NCBI RefSeq assembly: GCF_900110165.1 | Contig: NZ_FOCQ01000006.1 | Span: forward strand, 124,001 to 188,000 | Source of the DNA: Lihuaxuella thermophila | Lineage (GTDB): Bacteria; Bacillota; Bacilli; Thermoactinomycetales; Thermoactinomycetaceae | Direction: 5' to 3' | DNA length: 64,000 nucleotides | In this document: in pieces, positions 43,510 through 53,434 of the stretch | Layout of the letters: each line of letters starts with the position of its first letter | Position numbering within the stretch: position 1 is the first letter of the stretch | The notes under the pieces: model-generated | Told to the model about the DNA's origin: nothing | Databases searched by the model: none | Seen by the model: the letters and a program-made list of their open reading frames with translations, nothing else | Made by a program: the position numbers and the translations under genes

Positions 43510-43735
43510 CTGAAAAACGTACTTAGAATCACCCCGGTCCTTCACTCCATTTGCCTGTTCTTCCATGAATTCAAGAATCCATCCTCGCTCAGCATCCGGC
43601 TTACCGAAAACATTTCCATTTGTTTCACATACAGGGTGACCTTATTTTTAATCAATGATCCACAAGTTTTCTGATACCACCTCAATCATGAATATTACCG
43701 GCAACGATGAAGACAACTATATTGAGGTGAATTTC

Positions 43736-44755
43736 ATGAAATTGTTTCAACCCGATTTGATTTATTTTGAGCCCCAGGCTCTTGAGTATCCACTGGGAAA
43801 AGAATTATATGACCGTTACAAACATACTGGGATCCCGGTCCGGATGACTACATCACACAACCGGATTACCGACTTGCCGGGAGAAAACGACCTGGAAAAA
43901 TATCGAATCGCCAAAAAAACTTTGGTGGTGGGCGTGCGCAAAACATTGACATTCGAGCCATCCAAGCCATCCGCAGAGTACGCCATTCCGTTGGCTACAG
44001 GCTGTATGGGACATTGCCATTATTGTTATCTTCAAACTACGATGGGAAATCGGCCTTATATTCGGGTTTATGTTAACTTGGATGAAATCTTCGCCAGAGC
44101 GAAAAGATATATCCAGGAGCGGGCTCCGGAAATCACACGATTTGAGGCAGCTTGTACATCTGATCCGGTTGGAATCGAACACATCTCTGGTTCACTGAAA
44201 AAAGCCATTGAATTTATGGGGAAACAGGAGTTGGGGAGACTTCGTTTCGTCACCAAATTCTCCAATGTTGACAGCTTATTGGACGTCGCCCACAACGGGC
44301 ACACTCGTTTCCGGTTCAGTGTGAATGCCGATTATGTGATCCGCCATTTCGAACCGTCGACCGCCCCCCTCCATGAACGGATCGAAGCAGCCACAAAGGT
44401 TGCACAGGCAGGTTACCCGCTGGGATTTATTATCGCACCGCTGATGGTGTATCAGGGATGGGAAGAAGATTACACTCAATTGCTAAACCATCTCAGCGAA
44501 GCGCTTCCCCATACCGAAGGGATCACATTTGAGCTGATCACCCACCGTTTTACGCAAACGGCAAAAAGAGTGATCCAAGAGCGGTATCCCAAATCAAAAT
44601 TAGAGATGGAGGAGGAAAACCGGCAAAAGAAATGGGGACGTTACGGACGGGTGAAGTATGTGTATCAGAAGGAGCAGATGCAGGCATTGCACCGGCACAT
44701 GACAGAGCAAATTGAACGTTTTTTTCCCGGGGCTTCCATCGAGTATTTTACCTAA
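43736..44755 (+). CDS. splB: Spore photoproduct lyase
   Basis: 339 residues, a radical-SAM enzyme that reverses the UV-induced spore photoproduct (5-thyminyl-5,6-dihydrothymine) during germination. The cluster motif is Cys90-x3-Cys94-x2-Cys97 (CMGHCHYC), and Cys140 in EAACTSD corresponds to the hydrogen-donor cysteine of the Bacillus enzyme. Length and the C-terminal FFPGASIEYFT match SplB. The start at 43736 is chosen from GAGGTGA upstream and alignment to Bacillus SplB; the frame remains open 27 codons further. No splA is seen. It indicates an endospore-forming organism. Confidence 0.96.
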   Translation: MKLFQPDLIYFEPQALEYPLGKELYDRYKHTGIPVRMTTSHNRITDLPGENDLEKYRIAKKTLVVGVRKTLTFEPSKPSAEYAIPLATGCMGHCHYCYLQTTMGNRPYIRVYVNLDEIFARAKRYIQERAPEITRFEAACTSDPVGIEHISGSLKKAIEFMGKQELGRLRFVTKFSNVDSLLDVAHNGHTRFRFSVNADYVIRHFEPSTAPLHERIEAATKVAQAGYPLGFIIAPLMVYQGWEEDYTQLLNHLSEALPHTEGITFELITHRFTQTAKRVIQERYPKSKLEMEEENRQKKWGRYGRVKYVYQKEQMQALHRHMTEQIERFFPGASIEYFT

Positions 44756-44782
44756 TCGTTTACATGAAAAGGGGCTGTCATC

Positions 44783-45214
44783 ATGATACCTATTGACTCC
44801 GTGCTTGAAGGATACCAAACCACTTTTCAGAAAGCACAAGACATGCTATCTCCTGAAGGATTTGTGCTCGGGGGTGGCTGGTCGTATGATCACGGATATT
44901 TTGACCATCCCTTGGATTGGGAAGAAGACCATGGCTACCGCTACTATTTACGAATCCCGGTCTATGCCGCCCAAGGGGAGCTCGGAGACGGAAAAGCCAT
45001 CGTGGAACTGGGCAAACCCTTCGTGATCAAACATGAATTCAGAACAAAAAATGATCCGTCGGGGGATGTTGGTGTCTTCAGTTCGCTGGTCAATCAGTTC
45101 AGCAAACCCATTCCTACAGAAGGAGCGGAAATAGATGAACAGTGGCTCGCCAGAGCCAGAATGCTCCTCGAGAAAATCGAGACAAAGATCCAAACGCAAA
45201 AATCGCAACCATGA
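44783..45214 (+). CDS. YugN-like family protein
   Basis: 143 residues resembling Bacillus YugN: MIPIDSVLEGYQTTFQKAQDMLSPEGFVLGGGWSYDHGYFD and a central DWEEDHGYRYYLRIPVYAA are typical. No signal peptide or membrane span, so it is cytoplasmic. The function of the family is unknown. AAGGGG lies upstream of the ATG, and the gene begins 27 bases after splB, so the two may be cotranscribed. Confidence 0.8.
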   Translation: MIPIDSVLEGYQTTFQKAQDMLSPEGFVLGGGWSYDHGYFDHPLDWEEDHGYRYYLRIPVYAAQGELGDGKAIVELGKPFVIKHEFRTKNDPSGDVGVFSSLVNQFSKPIPTEGAEIDEQWLARARMLLEKIETKIQTQKSQP

Positions 45215-45391
45215 TGGATGGAACCAAATTGTATGGAGATGGGACCAACCACCGGGCCAACAAAACTAATTTTTCCGGGCCCGCCCCATCCGCATTCTGT
45301 TGAATACCCATTCGTCAGCAACGGAAAAATAACTTCGGAAAAATGACTGAGTCCATACAGGTAAAAAACAGGAAGATCAGGAGCATGCGGT

Positions 45392-45763
45392 ATGAAGAAA
45401 ATAGGTTTTGCTGTTCTCATTGTTTGCTTGTTCACATTAAGCCTCCCGGGAGTCGCCGGGGCTGAACCCGACGAATCGAGGGAGAAGCTGATCACTGATG
45501 CGTTCAAAACAACGCTGATCCGGGCGATCGATGATGCGATTGTCGGTTACTATGGCAAACGCGAGAAAAGTTTCGGCATTTACGACATGCGAGTCAAGGA
45601 TATCCAAAGAACGATGCAAGGCGGCTTCGCTTTCCTGGTCAAAGTCCAGGTTGAAACGTTTGAAGGCCCCCACAATCCGCCGTACGGACGGGAGACCATC
45701 ACGCTTGAAGTGGGGCCGGGCGGAATCTCCGTGGTTAAATTTGAACATGATGATATCCCGTAA
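45392..45763 (+). CDS. Small secreted protein, DUF3888-like
   Basis: 123 residues. A signal peptide (MKKIGFAVLIVCLFTLSLPGVAGA) is followed by about 99 residues with DAFKTTLIRAIDDAIVGYYG and a C-terminal beta-rich half (GFAFLVKVQVETFEG). The layout matches small secreted proteins of the DUF3888 family in Bacillota, whose role is unknown. A terminator follows 9 bases past the stop. Confidence 0.7.
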   Translation: MKKIGFAVLIVCLFTLSLPGVAGAEPDESREKLITDAFKTTLIRAIDDAIVGYYGKREKSFGIYDMRVKDIQRTMQGGFAFLVKVQVETFEGPHNPPYGRETITLEVGPGGISVVKFEHDDIP

Positions 45764-45772
45764 AATGAAAAG

Positions 45773-45796
45773 ACCAACAGCAGATGTTGGTTTTAT
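45773..45796. terminator. Bidirectional terminator between the DUF3888-like and FhuF-like genes
   Basis: ACCAACA pairs with TGTTGGT across five bases, with TTTTA on one side and a U-rich tract on the other. Confidence 0.7.
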
Positions 45797-45808
45797 GTAT
45801 TGTTCCAT

Positions 45809-46600
45809 TCATTTCACAAGTAAAGATGGTAATGAGCAAGATACTTCCTGCATCTTTTTCGGGCAATTGGAGCAATACTCTCCGGCGCCTGCCAATTGAT
45901 AATAGAGACAACAAGTTTTCCTCATGCGGATCGGCTCTTCCGAACCAGGTTGAGGCATTTTCTCGAAATAATATTTGGAGAGCGGCTGAATCCAATCACC
46001 AAAACACTCCGGAGGCGCACCGGAAATGAGGTAGCGAAAATCTTCCTGTGCCCGCCTGCGGGTGCGTTCATCCGCTTCAGCCAGTTTCTTTTCATATAAC
46101 CAATAAACATAGACAGCGGTGTTTTCCCATAATAGCATACGGGAAATACCCGTGCAGGCAGACAGTGCCCGCCAAACTTTAGCAATGTTTTCGGCAAAAA
46201 CAGCACGTACCATCCGTTCCCGCCAGTCGTTACGGTCTCCTTCCGGCCGGAAGGCGGACCAGTTATCAAGTTTCAGCCTTGGCGTCCAGTTGTTATTTTG
46301 ATATCCCGATTCTATATGGCAATTCTCGATGGAAACATCGAGACCTTTGTTAAAAGCGCTCATCGCATACAATGCCGGGAGGACGGCCATAAAGGTATAC
46401 CATTTGGAAAACTGGGAAGCGGTAACCACTAAAGAAGGCGAGTCCAGCAGATCGGACAAATGAGTCAAATATGCTTCACATGAATCCGGCTCCAGCAGAT
46501 CTTTCACGGAGCATGAGGCCGGCCAATCACCAGACTGCAATGTGGTGACCCGAAAGTGCTGTTGGAGATATTCAAGTTCATTCGACAGGAGCTCCGGCAT
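45809..46600 (-). CDS. FhuF-like iron-sulfur protein, probable siderophore-iron reductase
   Basis: 263 residues. The C-terminus carries CCLYYQLAGAGEYCSNCP, the Cys-Cys-x10-Cys-x2-Cys arrangement that binds the unusual 2Fe-2S cluster in FhuF proteins, which reduce ferric hydroxamate siderophores in the cytoplasm. The upstream domain (VVTASQFSKWYTFMAVLPALYAMS) matches the helical part of this family. AAGGGGGATC precedes the ATG. No siderophore transporter is adjacent, so the cargo is unknown. I saw no Fur box that I would trust. Confidence 0.8.
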   Translation of the reverse strand: MPELLSNELEYLQQHFRVTTLQSGDWPASCSVKDLLEPDSCEAYLTHLSDLLDSPSLVVTASQFSKWYTFMAVLPALYAMSAFNKGLDVSIENCHIESGYQNNNWTPRLKLDNWSAFRPEGDRNDWRERMVRAVFAENIAKVWRALSACTGISRMLLWENTAVYVYWLYEKKLAEADERTRRRAQEDFRYLISGAPPECFGDWIQPLSKYYFEKMPQPGSEEPIRMRKTCCLYYQLAGAGEYCSNCPKKMQEVSCSLPSLLVK

Positions 46601-46844
46601 GCTCTGATCCCCCTTAAGGTACCTTCATCTATAAATACAATGCGTTAACGTTATGCTCATCTTGGATGAATCAGGAAACAACCAATGGACAATGATATTC
46701 ATTTTCAATTATAACTTAGTTTGTGATAAATTTCTACAATTACTCATCAAGAAAACATTTTTTGCTTGCAGTTCCGGATTTGCATGGGTATCCAATCCTG
46801 CTTCCCCCGATGGAAAACGGGCAGACGGCATGTTTCAGCCAAAT
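46601..46844. other. Gene-free stretch upstream of the FhuF-like gene
   Basis: AT-rich, with no credible open reading frame. It should hold the promoter of the FhuF-like gene. Confidence 0.45.
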
Positions 46845-46884
46845 AAAAACAGCCGCATCCTCGTTGTGAGATGTGGCTGTTTTT
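46845..46884. terminator. Strong hairpin terminator
   Basis: AAAAACAGCC plus CATC pair with GATG plus GGCTGTTTTT. It probably ends the small membrane protein gene on the minus strand; T-runs occur on both strands. Confidence 0.75.
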
Positions 46885-46963
46885 GGTTTGTATCCGACTT
46901 CTACCCTCGTTCATGCTTGACTGCGCTTGGTCAATTGCATAAAAATCTTCCATCCGTTTTCAT

Positions 46964-47161
46964 TCAGTTCAAATGGTGGACGGACTGACTCTCGTCCCCT
47001 TTTTTCTGTTCCCCTGTGAGCATCTCCAATGATTTGTGCATTCCCTCCAACGCTTTCATGATCCTCCATAAAAAGTAGAGAGCCAGTCCCCCTGCGGTTA
47101 CGGGAAGAATAATGGCGGCCAGGGAGAAGAGTTGAAACAGAATGGGCGCGATCGTTTCCAT
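46964..47161 (-). CDS. Small membrane protein, unknown function
   Basis: 65 residues. One long hydrophobic segment (APILFQLFSLAAIILPVTAGGLALYFLWRIM) is followed by a charged tail with helix-forming ALEGMHKSLEMLTGEQKKGDE. The start at 47161 has GGGGA about 12 bases upstream; the alternative ATG at 47185 lacks one. Similar short membrane proteins occur in many Bacillota without assigned function. A terminator about 80 bases downstream supports a real gene. Confidence 0.55.
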   Translation of the reverse strand: METIAPILFQLFSLAAIILPVTAGGLALYFLWRIMKALEGMHKSLEMLTGEQKKGDESQSVHHLN

Positions 47162-47239
47162 GACTATCCGATTTCCCCTTTGCATGACGAGATCTGATTG
47201 CGTTTATATTATCCTTGAATTTCCCGGCAGTGAAAAGAA

Positions 47240-47268
47240 AAAACCACCGTTTCCTCTGGAGGCGGTGG
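47240..47268 (-). terminator. Terminator of the fatty-acid/rnc operon
   Basis: On the minus strand CCACCG pairs with CGGTGG, followed by TTTTTTCTTTTC, 10 bases beyond the rnc stop. Confidence 0.75.
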
Positions 47269-47277
47269 CTGTTCTCT

Positions 47278-47967
47278 TTATTTGATTGTCCAATGTTTCA
47301 GAGCTTCCATGGCGGCACGCTGTTCCGCCTCTTTTTTGGAACGACCGGATCCCTGTCCCAGTCTTTTGTTATCGAGATAAACCTCAGCGACAAAATGGCG
47401 GTCATGGGCGGGTCCCTTGATGTCCACAATCCGGTATTCCAACGGCCCGAGGCGTTCCTGTTGCACCATTTCCTGCAGCTGGCTTTTGGCATCGGTCATC
47501 CGGGAAAGCCATTCATCGTTGATTTTGGGGAACACAACGGTATACAGGAAATTCTTCACTCCGTCCAGGCCTTGATCCAAATACAAAGCCCCGATAAATG
47601 CTTCAAACAGATCTGCAAGAAGGGAGGGACGGGTACGGCCCCCTGTCATCTCCTCCCCTTTTCCCAAGCGAACAAACCGCCCAAATTCCAGTTCTTTAGC
47701 GAAAGATGCGAGAGAAGGCTCACAAACGACGCGTGCTCTCGTCCGTGTTAACTCACCTTCGCTCATGCCGGGAAAGCGGCTGAAGAGATATTCCGACACG
47801 GCCAGTTCCAAAACGGCATCGCCGAGAAACTCCAACCGCTCGTTATCCGGGTGAGCGCCGTGATTTTTCCGTTCGTGAGCAAAAGAGGTATGGGTGAATG
47901 CCTGTTGGAACAGTTTTTTATTGCGAAAGGTGAGCCCTGTCGCCTGTTCCAATTCGGTTAAATCCAT
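47278..47967 (-). CDS. rnc: Ribonuclease III
   Basis: 229 residues. The N-terminal endonuclease domain has the signature [18 protein letters not shown] (metal-binding Glu and Asp), with a further Glu in [16 protein letters not shown]. The C-terminal double-stranded RNA-binding domain starts near residue 157 ([12 protein letters not shown]) and ends with [16 protein letters not shown]. It processes rRNA precursors and other duplex RNA. It is the last gene of the fatty-acid operon here. In Bacillus subtilis rnc is followed by smc, but that gene is not present downstream. Confidence 0.96.
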   Translation of the reverse strand: MDLTELEQATGLTFRNKKLFQQAFTHTSFAHERKNHGAHPDNERLEFLGDAVLELAVSEYLFSRFPGMSEGELTRTRARVVCEPSLASFAKELEFGRFVRLGKGEEMTGGRTRPSLLADLFEAFIGALYLDQGLDGVKNFLYTVVFPKINDEWLSRMTDAKSQLQEMVQQERLGPLEYRIVDIKGPAHDRHFVAEVYLDNKRLGQGSGRSKKEAEQRAAMEALKHWTIK

Positions 47968-47990
47968 TCTCGTTCACCACCTGAACAGTT

Positions 47991-49238
47991 TCACGCATCT
48001 TCGTAGACTTTCATTGCGATCGTCGCGTTGTGGCCGCCAAACCCGAGGGAATTGGAGAGAGCTGCCCGCACCCGTCCCTTGCGCGCCTCATTTGGCACAT
48101 AATCCAAATCGCATTCGGGGTCCGGTGTTTCTAAGTTGATGGTTGGGGGAATGATTTGTTCCTTAAGGGTTAACGCAGTGGCAACAGCTTCCACTCCGCC
48201 GGCCGCCCCCAACAAGTGGCCGATCATCGATTTATTGGAGCTGACCGCCAGTTTGTATGCATGGTCTTTAAAGGCGCTTTTAATCGCCATCGTCTCAAAT
48301 TTATCATTGAGCGGTGTGGAAGTACCGTGAGCGTTGATATAATCGATATCTTCCGGTTTCAGGCCGGCATCTTCGATCGCCCGCAACATGCTGCGAGCCG
48401 CTCCTTCACCATCCGGCGACGGACTGGTCAGATGATAGGCATCAGCCGTCATGCCGTAGCCAACCATCTCGGCGATGATGTTGGCACCCCGCTTGAGAGC
48501 ATGGTCCAGGGTTTCCATGACGAGAATGCCTGCCCCTTCCCCCATCACAAATCCATCGCGGTCCAGGTCAAACGGGCGGCTGGCTTTTTCCGGCTGATAA
48601 TTGAACTTTGTGGAAAGTGCCCCCATGGAAGAGAAACCGGCAAAAGCCATCGGCAAGATGGTTGCTTCCGCCCCCCCGGCGATCATGACGTCGGCATCGC
48701 CACGCTGGAGGATTTTGAAGGCGTCGCCGATGCTGTGCGTACCCGTCGCGCAAGCAGAGACGGCTGAACTGTTTGGCCCTTGCGCACCAATATGAATGGA
48801 TACCTGCCCTGAAGCCATATTGGCGATCATCATCGGGATAAAGAACGGGCTGACCCGTTTCGGACCGCGCTGGATCAGGGTTTTGTGCTGCTCTTCAAGG
48901 GTTCCCAAGCCGCCGATTCCCGAACCTATATAAACGCCGACACGGCGGGGATCTTCTTTTTCCATATCCAGTCCGGCATGCTCCATCGCCATTTTGGACG
49001 CAGCGATGGCAAACTGGGTAAAGCGATCCATTTTTCTGGCTTCTTTTTTGTCCATATACAAGAGAGGATCGAAGTCCTTGACTTCTGCTGCAATTTTGGC
49101 CGGGTAATCGCTCGCGTCAAAACGGGTCACAGGACCGATGCCGGATTTTCCTTCAATTAAGTTGTTCCAAAAAGTAGTATGATCATTACCAATAGGAGAG
49201 ATGACTCCAAGACCGGTGATAACTACCCGATTTGTCAT
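47991..49238 (-). CDS. fabF: 3-oxoacyl-[ACP] synthase II
   Basis: 415 residues. The condensing-enzyme triad is complete: Cys in [16 protein letters not shown], His in [11 protein letters not shown] and His in [12 protein letters not shown]. The enzyme elongates acyl-ACP with malonyl-ACP in type II fatty-acid synthesis. The start at 49238 (MTNRVVITG) is preferred over an upstream GTG-type extension because it matches the family N-terminus. It follows acpP after an 89-base gap that contains a hairpin. Confidence 0.96.
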   Translation of the reverse strand: MTNRVVITGLGVISPIGNDHTTFWNNLIEGKSGIGPVTRFDASDYPAKIAAEVKDFDPLLYMDKKEARKMDRFTQFAIAASKMAMEHAGLDMEKEDPRRVGVYIGSGIGGLGTLEEQHKTLIQRGPKRVSPFFIPMMIANMASGQVSIHIGAQGPNSSAVSACATGTHSIGDAFKILQRGDADVMIAGGAEATILPMAFAGFSSMGALSTKFNYQPEKASRPFDLDRDGFVMGEGAGILVMETLDHALKRGANIIAEMVGYGMTADAYHLTSPSPDGEGAARSMLRAIEDAGLKPEDIDYINAHGTSTPLNDKFETMAIKSAFKDHAYKLAVSSNKSMIGHLLGAAGGVEAVATALTLKEQIIPPTINLETPDPECDLDYVPNEARKGRVRAALSNSLGFGGHNATIAMKVYEDA

Positions 49239-49279
49239 CTGGCCCACCGCCTTTCTCCACAAAGCTGACAGAAGGATGT

Positions 49280-49305
49280 AAAGTCCCGCGTGAATACGGG
49301 ACTTT
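49280..49305 (-). terminator. Hairpin between acpP and fabF
   Basis: AAAGTCCCG pairs with CGGGACTTT across eight bases. On the minus strand no T-run follows, so it is more likely a partial attenuator or an mRNA-stabilising 3' structure for acpP than a full terminator. Confidence 0.5.
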
Positions 49306-49327
49306 TTAGTTAAGTACGGGAAAAAAA

Positions 49328-49561
49328 CTATTTGTTTTTATTGATGTATTCAACGATATCGCCAACAGTGGTGATTTTTTCGGCATCTTCGTCTTCGATG
49401 CTCATTTCGAACTCATCTTCCAGCTCCATGATGAGATCTACCACATCGAGGGAATCTGCACCGAGGTCTTCTTTGATCCCTGCTTCCAAAGTTACTTCGG
49501 AAGGATCTACGTTTAAGCGGTCTACAATAATTTTTCTTACGCGTTCCAACGTATCAGCCAT
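49328..49561 (-). CDS. acpP: Acyl carrier protein
   Basis: 77 residues, the standard ACP length, acidic. The phosphopantetheine attachment Ser is in [12 protein letters not shown]. The start at 49561 has GGGAGGTGA 5 bases away; an in-frame upstream codon would add only three residues. It carries growing acyl chains for the Fab enzymes encoded on both sides. Confidence 0.97.
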   Translation of the reverse strand: MADTLERVRKIIVDRLNVDPSEVTLEAGIKEDLGADSLDVVDLIMELEDEFEMSIEDEDAEKITTVGDIVEYINKNK

Positions 49562-49619
49562 GTCTATCACCTCCCTTTCGTATTATACGGAAACAAGTTT
49601 GGACAAGCAATTTTTTCAC

Positions 49620-50363
49620 TCAGGAAGTCACCATTCCGCCGTCCACATGGATGGTCTGGCCGGTGATATAGGCGGAGGCATCCGAGGCGAGAAATTTGAC
49701 GGCCTCCGCAACATCCTGCGCAGAGCCGAAGCGGCCGAGCGGAATGGCCCCCAACATCTGCTGTTTTAAATCCTCTTCCAGCACGGCGGTCATATCGGTT
49801 TCGATAAAGCCCGGCGCTACCGCATTTACCGTGATGCCGCGGCTGGCCAGCTCTTTGGCTGTCGTTTTGGTGAGACCGATGACACCCGCTTTGGCGGCCA
49901 CATAATTGGCCTGGCCGGGATTGCCCATCACTCCGACGACGGAGCTGATATTGATAATGCGTCCGCTTCTCTGTTTCATCATGGTGCGGGTAACCGCTTT
50001 GGTGCACAAAAACACGCCTTTGAGGTTGGTATCGATCACTTGATCCCATTCCTCTTCTTTCATGCGCATCAGCAGGTTATCCCGGGTGATGCCCGCATTA
50101 TTGACAAGGATATCAATTCTACCAAAGGAGGCCATTACCTCCTTCATGGCGGATTCTACCTGCTCGGCCATGGAAACATCCACTTGAAGAGCCAACCCTT
50201 TGCGGCCTGCTTTTTCGATTTCTGCGATGGTTTGTTCAGCAGCCGCCCGGTTGCCCGCATAAAAAATGGCTACATCGGCTCCAGCCTGGGCCAGCGTAAT
50301 GGCGACCGCCCGGCCGATTCCTCTGGAACCGCCTGTGACAACGGCAACTTTACCGGTTAGCAT
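49620..50363 (-). CDS. fabG: 3-oxoacyl-[ACP] reductase
   Basis: 247 residues, a short-chain dehydrogenase with TGGSRGIG (NADPH binding), NNAG, catalytic Ser in INISSVVG and YVAAKAG (Tyr-x3-Lys). It reduces 3-oxoacyl-ACP. It is placed between fabD and acpP as in many Bacilli. Operon position separates it from the hydroxybutyrate dehydrogenase of the same superfamily at 14167. Confidence 0.96.
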   Translation of the reverse strand: MLTGKVAVVTGGSRGIGRAVAITLAQAGADVAIFYAGNRAAAEQTIAEIEKAGRKGLALQVDVSMAEQVESAMKEVMASFGRIDILVNNAGITRDNLLMRMKEEEWDQVIDTNLKGVFLCTKAVTRTMMKQRSGRIINISSVVGVMGNPGQANYVAAKAGVIGLTKTTAKELASRGITVNAVAPGFIETDMTAVLEEDLKQQMLGAIPLGRFGSAQDVAEAVKFLASDASAYITGQTIHVDGGMVTS

Positions 50364-50461
50364 CGACCATTCTCTCCCTTCTTGTCATAGGGATCTTTTC
50401 TGTGAAACCATTCCCGTGATGGTGGATCGGGCTTCGTCCGTTTCAGCCACGTTGCACGATG

Positions 50462-51397
50462 TTATGTTAACTGCTCCACTGCTTGCTTAAGGGTTTCGGA
50501 GTCTTGCACGGATAAAGTTTTAACCTTGCGGTCCACTTTTTTCACCAAACCGGATAAGACGGTTCCCTCTCCGATTTCCACAAACGTGTCGACACCCTGC
50601 GCGAGCATCCAACGTACCGAGTCTTCCCACAAGACGGGAGAAGCCACTTGCTCGATCAGCGACCGGCGGATTTCATCCGATCGGATTACCGGAGCGGCCG
50701 ATACATTGGCGACAACAGGCACAGCGGCATCCTTGATATCGACTTCATTCAGTGTTTGAGCCAGCCGCTCGGCAGCCGGTTTCATGAGCGATGAATGGAA
50801 GGGACCGCTGACGGAGAGCGGAATCACCCGCCGCGCTCCGGCTTCAGCCGCTTTTTCTCCCGCTTCTTTTACGGCATCGCGATGACCGGAGATCACAATT
50901 TGGCCGGGGCTGTTGTAGTTGGCCGGTTCCACCACGTGATTTTCCCGCGTCACACTTTTGCAGATTTCATCCAGTTCACCGCGGTCCAGATTCATGACGG
51001 CAGCCATGGCCCCCAACCCGGCCGGGACCGCTTCCTCCATATATGTACCGCGCTTGTGTACAGTGCTCACGGCCTCGCGGAAAGAAAGGGAACCGGCGGC
51101 CACAAGTGCCGAATACTCTCCCAGGCTGTGCCCGGCCACATATGCAGGCTCAATTCCCGCTTCCTGAAAAACACGAAACAAGGCGATGCTGGTGGTCAAA
51201 ATGGCCGGCTGGGTATTGGCGGTTAAGCGCAGGTCTTCCTCCGGTCCCTCAAAGCAAAGCTTCGACAAAGAGAAGCCCAGCACTTTATCCGCTTCGGCAA
51301 ATACCTGTTCAGCGTTCGGATGGACGCTTGCGATCTCTCGGCCCATTCCGACTTTCTGTGAACCCTGTCCCGGGAAGATGAAAGCAATTTTCCCCAT
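50462..51397 (-). CDS. fabD: Malonyl-CoA:ACP transacylase
   Basis: 311 residues. FIFPGQGSQKVGMG opens the protein. The catalytic Ser lies in GHSLGEYSAL and a catalytic His in SGPFHSSLMKPA. It loads malonyl groups onto ACP. GGGAGG lies 7 bases before ATG 51397. Confidence 0.96.
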   Translation of the reverse strand: MGKIAFIFPGQGSQKVGMGREIASVHPNAEQVFAEADKVLGFSLSKLCFEGPEEDLRLTANTQPAILTTSIALFRVFQEAGIEPAYVAGHSLGEYSALVAAGSLSFREAVSTVHKRGTYMEEAVPAGLGAMAAVMNLDRGELDEICKSVTRENHVVEPANYNSPGQIVISGHRDAVKEAGEKAAEAGARRVIPLSVSGPFHSSLMKPAAERLAQTLNEVDIKDAAVPVVANVSAAPVIRSDEIRRSLIEQVASPVLWEDSVRWMLAQGVDTFVEIGEGTVLSGLVKKVDRKVKTLSVQDSETLKQAVEQLT

Positions 51398-51436
51398 GTT
51401 GTACCTCCCTGGTATTTTCAACCAAAATATTGCGAT

Positions 51437-52426
51437 TTAGTCAATCGACCATTTCAAGACCGTTGCGCCCCAGGTGAGTCCTCCCCCAAACCCGCACAAT
51501 ACCAGGATATCTCCCTTTTTTATGCGGCCCTGTTTCACCGCTTCGTCCAGTGCCACAGGGATTGAGGCGGAGGACATGTTCCCGTAGCGATCCAAGTTGA
51601 TCACCACTTTATCCTCGGTAAGGCCAAACCGCTTGATCGCGGACTCAATGATCCGGATGTTGGCTTGATGAGGGATGAGGAAATCTATATCTTCTTTGCT
51701 CAGGCCAGCTTTTTTGAGCGCTTCTTCCGTGGATGCTCCAATGACGCGGACAGCAAATTTGAAGACTTCCCTGCCGGACATGGAAAGCGTGTGCAGCCGC
51801 TGGTTGAGCGTCTCCTCCGAAACCGGGAGACGGGAACCCCCTGCCGGAAGTTTAAGCAGCTCTGCCCCGGAGCCGTCTCCGCCCAATTCAAAAGAGAGAA
51901 AACCATAGCCTTCCCCGACAGGCCCGAGGACAGCCGCTCCGGCTCCGTCGCCGAACAAAACACAGGTGTTGCGGTCGGTCCAGTCCACAATGCGGGATAG
52001 ACATTCCACGCCGATCACTAAGGCATAGTTATACACGCCTGTGGTGATGAACTGCGCTGCCGTAGTCACCCCGTACAAAAATCCCGTGCATGCTGCCGAC
52101 AGGTCAAAGGTGGCCGCTTTGGATGCGCCCAGCCGGTCTTGGACCAGGCAAGCCGTTGCCGGAAAAGACATGTCCGGCGTGACGGTGGCCACAATGATCA
52201 GATCGATTTCATCTGCGGAGATTCCCGCGTGTCGGAGGGCTTGTTCGGCTGCTTTTACTGCCAGATCAGAAGATGCTTCGTCGGGGCCGGCGATCCGCCG
52301 CTCTCGGATCCCCGTCCTGGAAACGATCCATTCATCACTGGTATCTACCATTTTTTCCAAATCGGCATTCGTCATTACCTGTTCGGGAAGAAAAGCGCCC
52401 GTCCCCAAAATTCCTACCGGTCTCAT
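51437..52426 (-). CDS. fabH: 3-oxoacyl-[ACP] synthase III
   Basis: 329 residues. The triad is visible as Cys in [11 protein letters not shown], His in [10 protein letters not shown] and Asn in [10 protein letters not shown]. It starts fatty-acid synthesis by joining a branched or straight acyl-CoA to malonyl-ACP. Its start overlaps the plsX stop by 4 bases (ATGA). In Bacillus subtilis the two fabH genes lie outside the fapR-plsX operon; here fabH is inside it. Confidence 0.96.
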   Translation of the reverse strand: MRPVGILGTGAFLPEQVMTNADLEKMVDTSDEWIVSRTGIRERRIAGPDEASSDLAVKAAEQALRHAGISADEIDLIIVATVTPDMSFPATACLVQDRLGASKAATFDLSAACTGFLYGVTTAAQFITTGVYNYALVIGVECLSRIVDWTDRNTCVLFGDGAGAAVLGPVGEGYGFLSFELGGDGSGAELLKLPAGGSRLPVSEETLNQRLHTLSMSGREVFKFAVRVIGASTEEALKKAGLSKEDIDFLIPHQANIRIIESAIKRFGLTEDKVVINLDRYGNMSSASIPVALDEAVKQGRIKKGDILVLCGFGGGLTWGATVLKWSID

Positions 52427-53421
52427 TTGCTGGTCAACTCCTCTTGCTGTGTGAGTTCATGTTCGATTTCTGCGATCACACCCCGTTCAACAAAGAGGCG
52501 GGCCTGACGAGCAGCATTAAAAAATGCTTTGGCGTCTGAAGAGCCATGCGCCTTGATCACAGGACCGGCAAGCCCCAGGAGCGGTGCTCCGCCATGTTCT
52601 GTGTAGTCCATTTCCTCTTTAAATCGCTTCAACCGGGGCTTTAAGATGGCAGCAGCCAACTTGGCCGACAGGTTCCTGGTAAACTCCTGTTTCAAGCGGT
52701 CAAAAATGGCTTTGGCGACGCCTTCCGTATTTTTCAGCAGAATATTTCCGCTGAACCCGTCGCAAACGAGGACGTCGCAAGGGCCGGACAGAACATCTCT
52801 CGCCTCTATGTTTCCGATAAAATGAATGGATTTTTCCTTTTCTAAGAGAGCAAATGCCTCTTTGGCCAGCTCTGTTCCTTTGCCTACTTCAGTGCCGATG
52901 TTTAAGAGGCCAACCCGTGGTTTGGTATAACCCAGCACCTTTTCGACGTAAATACTTCCCATGCATGCGTATTGGCGCAGATGTTCAGGCCGTGCTTCCG
53001 GATTGGCTCCCACATCCAGCACCAACATTCCTTTGCCGGACAGGGTCGGAAAAACGGGGGCCAATGCCGGACGGTCCACTCCCTTGATCCGTCCGGTGTA
53101 GAAAAGGCCTGCGGCCATCAGCGCTCCCGTATTTCCTCCGCTGATAAAAGCATCCGCCTCCCTTTTCTTCACCATTTGGCAGCCGACCACGATGGAAGAA
53201 TCCTTTTTGCGGCGGACGGCTTTCACCGGTTCATCGTCCGCTTCAATCTGCTCGCTCACCCGGCGGAATTCCAGATTCGGGACCCCTTCCGGCAACAAAC
53301 TTTCATCCCTGCCGATCAAGATAAACGTGGTATCCGGCCACTCGCTTGCGGCAAGCCGAACGGCTTCCGTCACTGCATCCGGCGCATGATCGCCTCCATG
53401 GGCATCAAAAGCGATACGCAT
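52423..53421 (-). CDS. plsX: Acyl-ACP:phosphate acyltransferase PlsX
   Basis: 332 residues with the family start [14 protein letters not shown] and the [11 protein letters not shown] segment. It makes acyl-phosphate for phosphatidic acid synthesis. AAGGGGGAG precedes the ATG. The gene lies 13 bases after fapR, and its stop overlaps fabH by 4 bases. Confidence 0.96.
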   Translation of the reverse strand: MRIAFDAHGGDHAPDAVTEAVRLAASEWPDTTFILIGRDESLLPEGVPNLEFRRVSEQIEADDEPVKAVRRKKDSSIVVGCQMVKKREADAFISGGNTGALMAAGLFYTGRIKGVDRPALAPVFPTLSGKGMLVLDVGANPEARPEHLRQYACMGSIYVEKVLGYTKPRVGLLNIGTEVGKGTELAKEAFALLEKEKSIHFIGNIEARDVLSGPCDVLVCDGFSGNILLKNTEGVAKAIFDRLKQEFTRNLSAKLAAAILKPRLKRFKEEMDYTEHGGAPLLGLAGPVIKAHGSSDAKAFFNAARQARLFVERGVIAEIEHELTQQEELTSK

Positions 53422-53434
53422 TCATGCTCCCCCT

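Noticed and set aside
43687-43735. Possible sigma-G promoter (TGAATA ... CAACTA) before splB
   Set aside because: Spacing and the -10 match are poor, so it is not listed although splB is sigma-G controlled in Bacillus.
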